64,000 bases of DNA, from contig PHDN01000006.1 of assembly GCA_002840975.1 (NCBI GenBank), forward strand, positions 1-64,000. The letters are read 5' to 3'. Position numbers and translations under genes: made by a program. The notes beneath the pieces were generated by a model that saw only the letters and a program-made list of their open reading frames with translations, was not told the origin of the DNA and did not search any database. This DNA is from Bacteroidetes bacterium HGW-Bacteroidetes-16 (GTDB lineage Bacteria > Bacteroidota > Bacteroidia > Bacteroidales > F082). Positions 61,696 through 64,000 of this stretch are shown here, in pieces (position 1 is the first letter of the stretch; the number at the start of each line of letters is the position of its first letter).

Positions 61696-62526
61696 TTAAT
61701 TACTTAATCTGTAATATGGTATCTCACTATAAACTTCGAATCCAAGTTTTTCTGCTAATTTATACGAGCCTGTGTTTTCTAATCTACATGCCCATATTGG
61801 TTCATAATCTTTTTCAATGCAATAATTGATCAAAGCTGAACATGTTAACTGAGCAAATCCTTTTCCATGAAACTCAGGAATTGTCTCAATACCCAATTCT
61901 AATTTGTTATCATGAATAAATGCTGAATATGCGGTCGCGGCTAATTTTTTATTACATAATAAACTGAATCCGATTCCATTGTTAATAAAATCATCTGCAG
62001 AATCCCAAAAATAAGAAGGGATTACGCTGCCTATCATTTCTTCATATATTTTCTTGTCGGTTTGCACAATCGCACAAGTCGGTGGTAAAATCATTTTCTT
62101 ATTTACGATATATTTTTCTCGATTAAATTTAAAATTAATTCGTGTATTAAGCTCAATAATCCCAGATACTTTATTTTCTTTATTCTCTGCGGCCTTAATC
62201 AATCTGTTACCATAAAGTTCAGAAAGTACTTTATCCCAATCACTTGGATAAGCTTGCATCCATTCATATTTGTCGCGTATCTTGTTTGTGTTCAAGGAAT
62301 AATCAAGGAATTTATTATTGAAATCAGTATTCTGTGAATCACCAAAAAGCAATGACATCCCGTATGGATGAACCACATAGAATGTTTTTGGGTTTTCAAA
62401 GTTGTCAACGTATACTTGTCCTGATATTTTCTTTTCAATCACCGAACGGGCAAATAAGTTGTTAATCCTGACCTGTTTTAAATGATTAGTCAATCGTTCG
62501 TAAAATATTTTATCCAATAATTCCAT
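61696..62526 (-). CDS. GNAT-type acetyltransferase with own Shine-Dalgarno site
   Basis: A 276-residue GNAT acetyltransferase of the larger GNAT_acetyltran (PF12746-like) kind. The C-terminal half holds the acetyl-CoA core (IETIPEFHGKGFAQLTCSAL with the G-x-G-x-A pattern) followed by EPIWACRLENTGSYKLAEKLGF; the N-terminal half (about 1-130) is an extra domain. The substrate is unknown. The sequence is AT-rich compared with genes to the left, and a strong ribosome binding site lies upstream (62534-62539), both unlike its neighbours, so transfer is likely. It is the first gene of the cassette-like region. Confidence 0.75.
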   Translation of the reverse strand: MELLDKIFYERLTNHLKQVRINNLFARSVIEKKISGQVYVDNFENPKTFYVVHPYGMSLLFGDSQNTDFNNKFLDYSLNTNKIRDKYEWMQAYPSDWDKVLSELYGNRLIKAAENKENKVSGIIELNTRINFKFNREKYIVNKKMILPPTCAIVQTDKKIYEEMIGSVIPSYFWDSADDFINNGIGFSLLCNKKLAATAYSAFIHDNKLELGIETIPEFHGKGFAQLTCSALINYCIEKDYEPIWACRLENTGSYKLAEKLGFEVYSEIPYYRLSN

Positions 62527-62889
62527 TTTTTATCTCCTTACTATAGAATTTGTAATGGGTTTCTTTGTGTTGTGCTCGACGGTTTATGGTAGGGTGTCGT
62601 ACGGGATTACGTGGCGATTTCCTATCAAGTTACTAATACTTTTAATGCGAGATGTACCGCTAGATAAACCACTGATTGCCAAATGTTTTATACACGTTGT
62701 TACAAGCTGGCCGTTCTTGTCCTCCGATATTCTGTCTTTAATTTTTGCTGCATTGTCTTTCTGTCCGTGTGACGGAGTGGGAAGGGCTGGAAGGCTCTTT
62801 GGCAAAATTTGGTTGTAGCGTTGGCTTTGTGTGTTTTGCCAATGTGCCTGACAGCGAAGGGATGGGAGCGTTGGATTGACCATTTTAAT
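62527..62889. other. Gene-free spacer between cassette-like genes
   Basis: A 363-base stretch separating two same-strand genes. A 9-bp inverted repeat TTGGCAAAA (62799-62807) / TTTTGCCAA (62834-62842) lies next to the upstream gene, and on the minus strand AACGTGTATAAAACATTTGG is reminiscent of repeated spacer sequences I recall from Bacteroidetes. A 99-codon frame (62584-62883) crosses it but does not look like a protein. It is not a clean integron attC site. Confidence 0.45.
62534..62539 (-). promoter_or_regulatory. Strong Shine-Dalgarno site
   Basis: AAGGAG on the minus strand is seven bases from ATG 62526 of the GNAT gene. Strong sites are rare in this window, so it is a mark of foreign origin, perhaps from Bacillota. 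Confidence 0.6.
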
Positions 62890-64000
62890 TTAATCTATCG
62901 TTAATGGTTTTATCATTTCAATTATATTTAGTGGCTGAGCAATAACTTGAACATTATCATTTGTTTTACCTGACTTGAAAATGTTTGCCCAATAATCATA
63001 ATTCCTTTTACCAGAAAAAGTTGTTTTAGACATACTCCTGTCTTTCCATAGGGGTAAAGCTGAAAGATTAAGCAGGAAGTTTTTTAAATTTGACCAAAGC
63101 TGGTCATCAAATTTTTCTTGAAAAAGTGAACTTTCATTATAAAGACGCCCTGTATTGCTAAAATAATTCTTAATAACAGCTTTTGCATATGATAACCATG
63201 AAAACATTACTTCTTCTTTACTAATGCGATAAGCAATTAAATGTTCATCAGCAATATCAGCATCCTGACCCTTAATAATTTTATTTTCTATTTGTGACAC
63301 GCCAATTTTTGGATTAAACTTATTAATGTAAATCGTATCAGCGACAAGATTCAAAAACTGAATACTTTGATTTATTTCAAGTTCTCTTGGATTTAGACCA
63401 ACATCACTTTTAAAATCAATTGGAGAAGTCAATACTTTTTTACTATCAATAAAAATAGAGAGGAATGTTTTATCAAAAGCACTATATGATATTGGTAAAT
63501 CTTTTGCTTTTCCCTCTCTGTCAAGATAATCCTTTAATTTATTGTCTGGTGCTTCCGAAATGGAATGTTTAATACTATCAATTATATATTTCTTCAAGTT
63601 TGCACTATCACCTTTAAAATAGTCTATTAAGTTTTGTTCAGAAAAATTGAATTCATCTTCTTTTATATTGTGTTTTTCCTGATACTCCTTAATCCTTTCA
63701 GTGTATAGCGTATTATTAAGTTGTCGCATAACTGATTTGTTAAATGCAATCTGACTTAACACGCTGCCAGCATTAGTATTGGTTTCAATTAAAACATCAA
63801 TATCAGGATTAATAAAAAACCGAGTTAGGATTTTTTTGCTACCCAATAATATTTGTGCAACAGCTTTATGCTGACCATCAAATATTTTAATTTTATCATT
63901 ATCCAAGCGGGCTAAGCACAAATGCAATTGAGGGTTCTTTTTATTAAATTCCTTTATAAGTTTACTTATAGAATTGTTAATACCACGAGGGTTAATTAAT
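62890..64000 (-). CDS. DGQHR-like/ParB-like domain protein, 5' truncated
   Basis: Open to the right edge of the window, so its true start is outside; at least 369 codons are present. Reading from the edge it runs LINPRGINNSISKLIKEFNK, KNPQLHLCLARLDNDKIKIF, then DGQHKAVAQILLG near residues 41-53. DGQHK resembles the DGQHR motif of ParB-like/DndB-related proteins that bind nucleic acid or nucleotides in DNA-modification and defence loci. The rest is AT-rich, Lys/Asn-rich and largely helical (EYQEKHNIKEDEFNFSEQNL), with no recognised catalytic domain. The downstream spacer and GNAT gene suggest a mobile cassette. Its role is unknown. Confidence 0.6.
   Translation of the reverse strand, partial: LINPRGINNSISKLIKEFNKKNPQLHLCLARLDNDKIKIFDGQHKAVAQILLGSKKILTRFFINPDIDVLIETNTNAGSVLSQIAFNKSVMRQLNNTLYTERIKEYQEKHNIKEDEFNFSEQNLIDYFKGDSANLKKYIIDSIKHSISEAPDNKLKDYLDREGKAKDLPISYSAFDKTFLSIFIDSKKVLTSPIDFKSDVGLNPRELEINQSIQFLNLVADTIYINKFNPKIGVSQIENKIIKGQDADIADEHLIAYRISKEEVMFSWLSYAKAVIKNYFSNTGRLYNESSLFQEKFDDQLWSNLKNFLLNLSALPLWKDRSMSKTTFSGKRNYDYWANIFKSGKTNDNVQVIAQPLNIIEMIKPLTID

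Noticed and set aside
62799-62842. The inverted repeat in the spacer as an integron attC site.
   Set aside because: The required RYYYAAC/GTTRRRY core pair was not found, so I call it only an inverted repeat.
62584-62883. A 99-codon frame on the minus strand between the GNAT gene and the truncated DGQHK gene.
   Set aside because: Its translation is rich in Pro, Gln, Ser and His with no domain-like pattern, and it spans the spacer with its inverted repeat; it looks like a chance frame in non-coding DNA.

Overview
The window reads as chromosomal DNA of a Bacteroidota (Bacteroidetes) bacterium, probably from Bacteroidia or a related free-living environmental lineage. The evidence is: proteins with type IX secretion sorting tails (T9SS; 4762-5808, 11179-12522); a CarboxypepD_reg TonB receptor paired with a DUF4249 lipoprotein; a DUF5606 protein; a short RpoD of the Bacteroidetes primary type; and repeated TAnnTTTG -7 promoter boxes, several with TTG/TTTG 18-21 bp upstream. 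Shine-Dalgarno sites are almost absent. The assignment is inference from gene content; no rRNA or tRNA is present.

Layout. 1-4.4 kb is a minus-strand housekeeping block (DEAD-box helicase, pyrD, DUF5606, purB). 4.4-14 kb holds variable envelope and secreted genes (LamG-like T9SS protein, substrate-binding lipoprotein, lipocalin, WG-repeat protein, cyclophilin lipoprotein, L-domain-like T9SS protein, predicted outer-membrane protein) and a small palindromic repeat array. 14-18.3 kb is a three-gene outer-membrane uptake operon. 18.4-27.4 kb returns to core functions (rhomboid, pyrG, long-form GAPDH, rpoD, HtrA/Deg protease, dapF, GNAT, mltG). 27.4-36.2 kb holds an AddA/UvrD-like helicase-nuclease, a 1509-residue TamB-like envelope protein and tsaD. 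38-42.3 kb is a four-gene operon of a coiled-coil protein, a membrane protein with a degenerate OmpA-like end, a Ras-superfamily small GTPase and a soluble histidine kinase. 42.3-46.4 kb carries clpS, an NfeD-like gene, floA and a RelA-type (p)ppGpp synthetase whose hydrolase site is destroyed. 46.5-51.4 kb holds a GMC oxidoreductase, a patatin-like protein, a DUF3795 protein, a 53-residue membrane peptide and a class V aminotransferase. 51.6-56.1 kb is a group 1 [NiFe] hydrogenase operon whose small subunit has all six cysteines of the oxygen-tolerant proximal cluster. 56.2-61.5 kb holds a lipoprotein, a PolB-type exonuclease, dnaB and two envelope proteins. From about 61.7 kb to the end the DNA becomes AT-rich and cassette-like: a GNAT gene with a strong Shine-Dalgarno site, a gene-free spacer, and a truncated protein with a DGQHK motif.

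How the genes work together. The hydrogenase cluster would let the cell oxidise H2 and pass electrons to quinone while tolerating oxygen; its other maturation genes (hypA, B, D, E, F) must lie elsewhere. The GTPase operon is the best candidate for a poorly described system. Overlapping reading frames and a single recognisable promoter suggest a coupled signalling unit in which a membrane protein, a GTPase with an altered switch II and a histidine kinase act together, but no function is established here.
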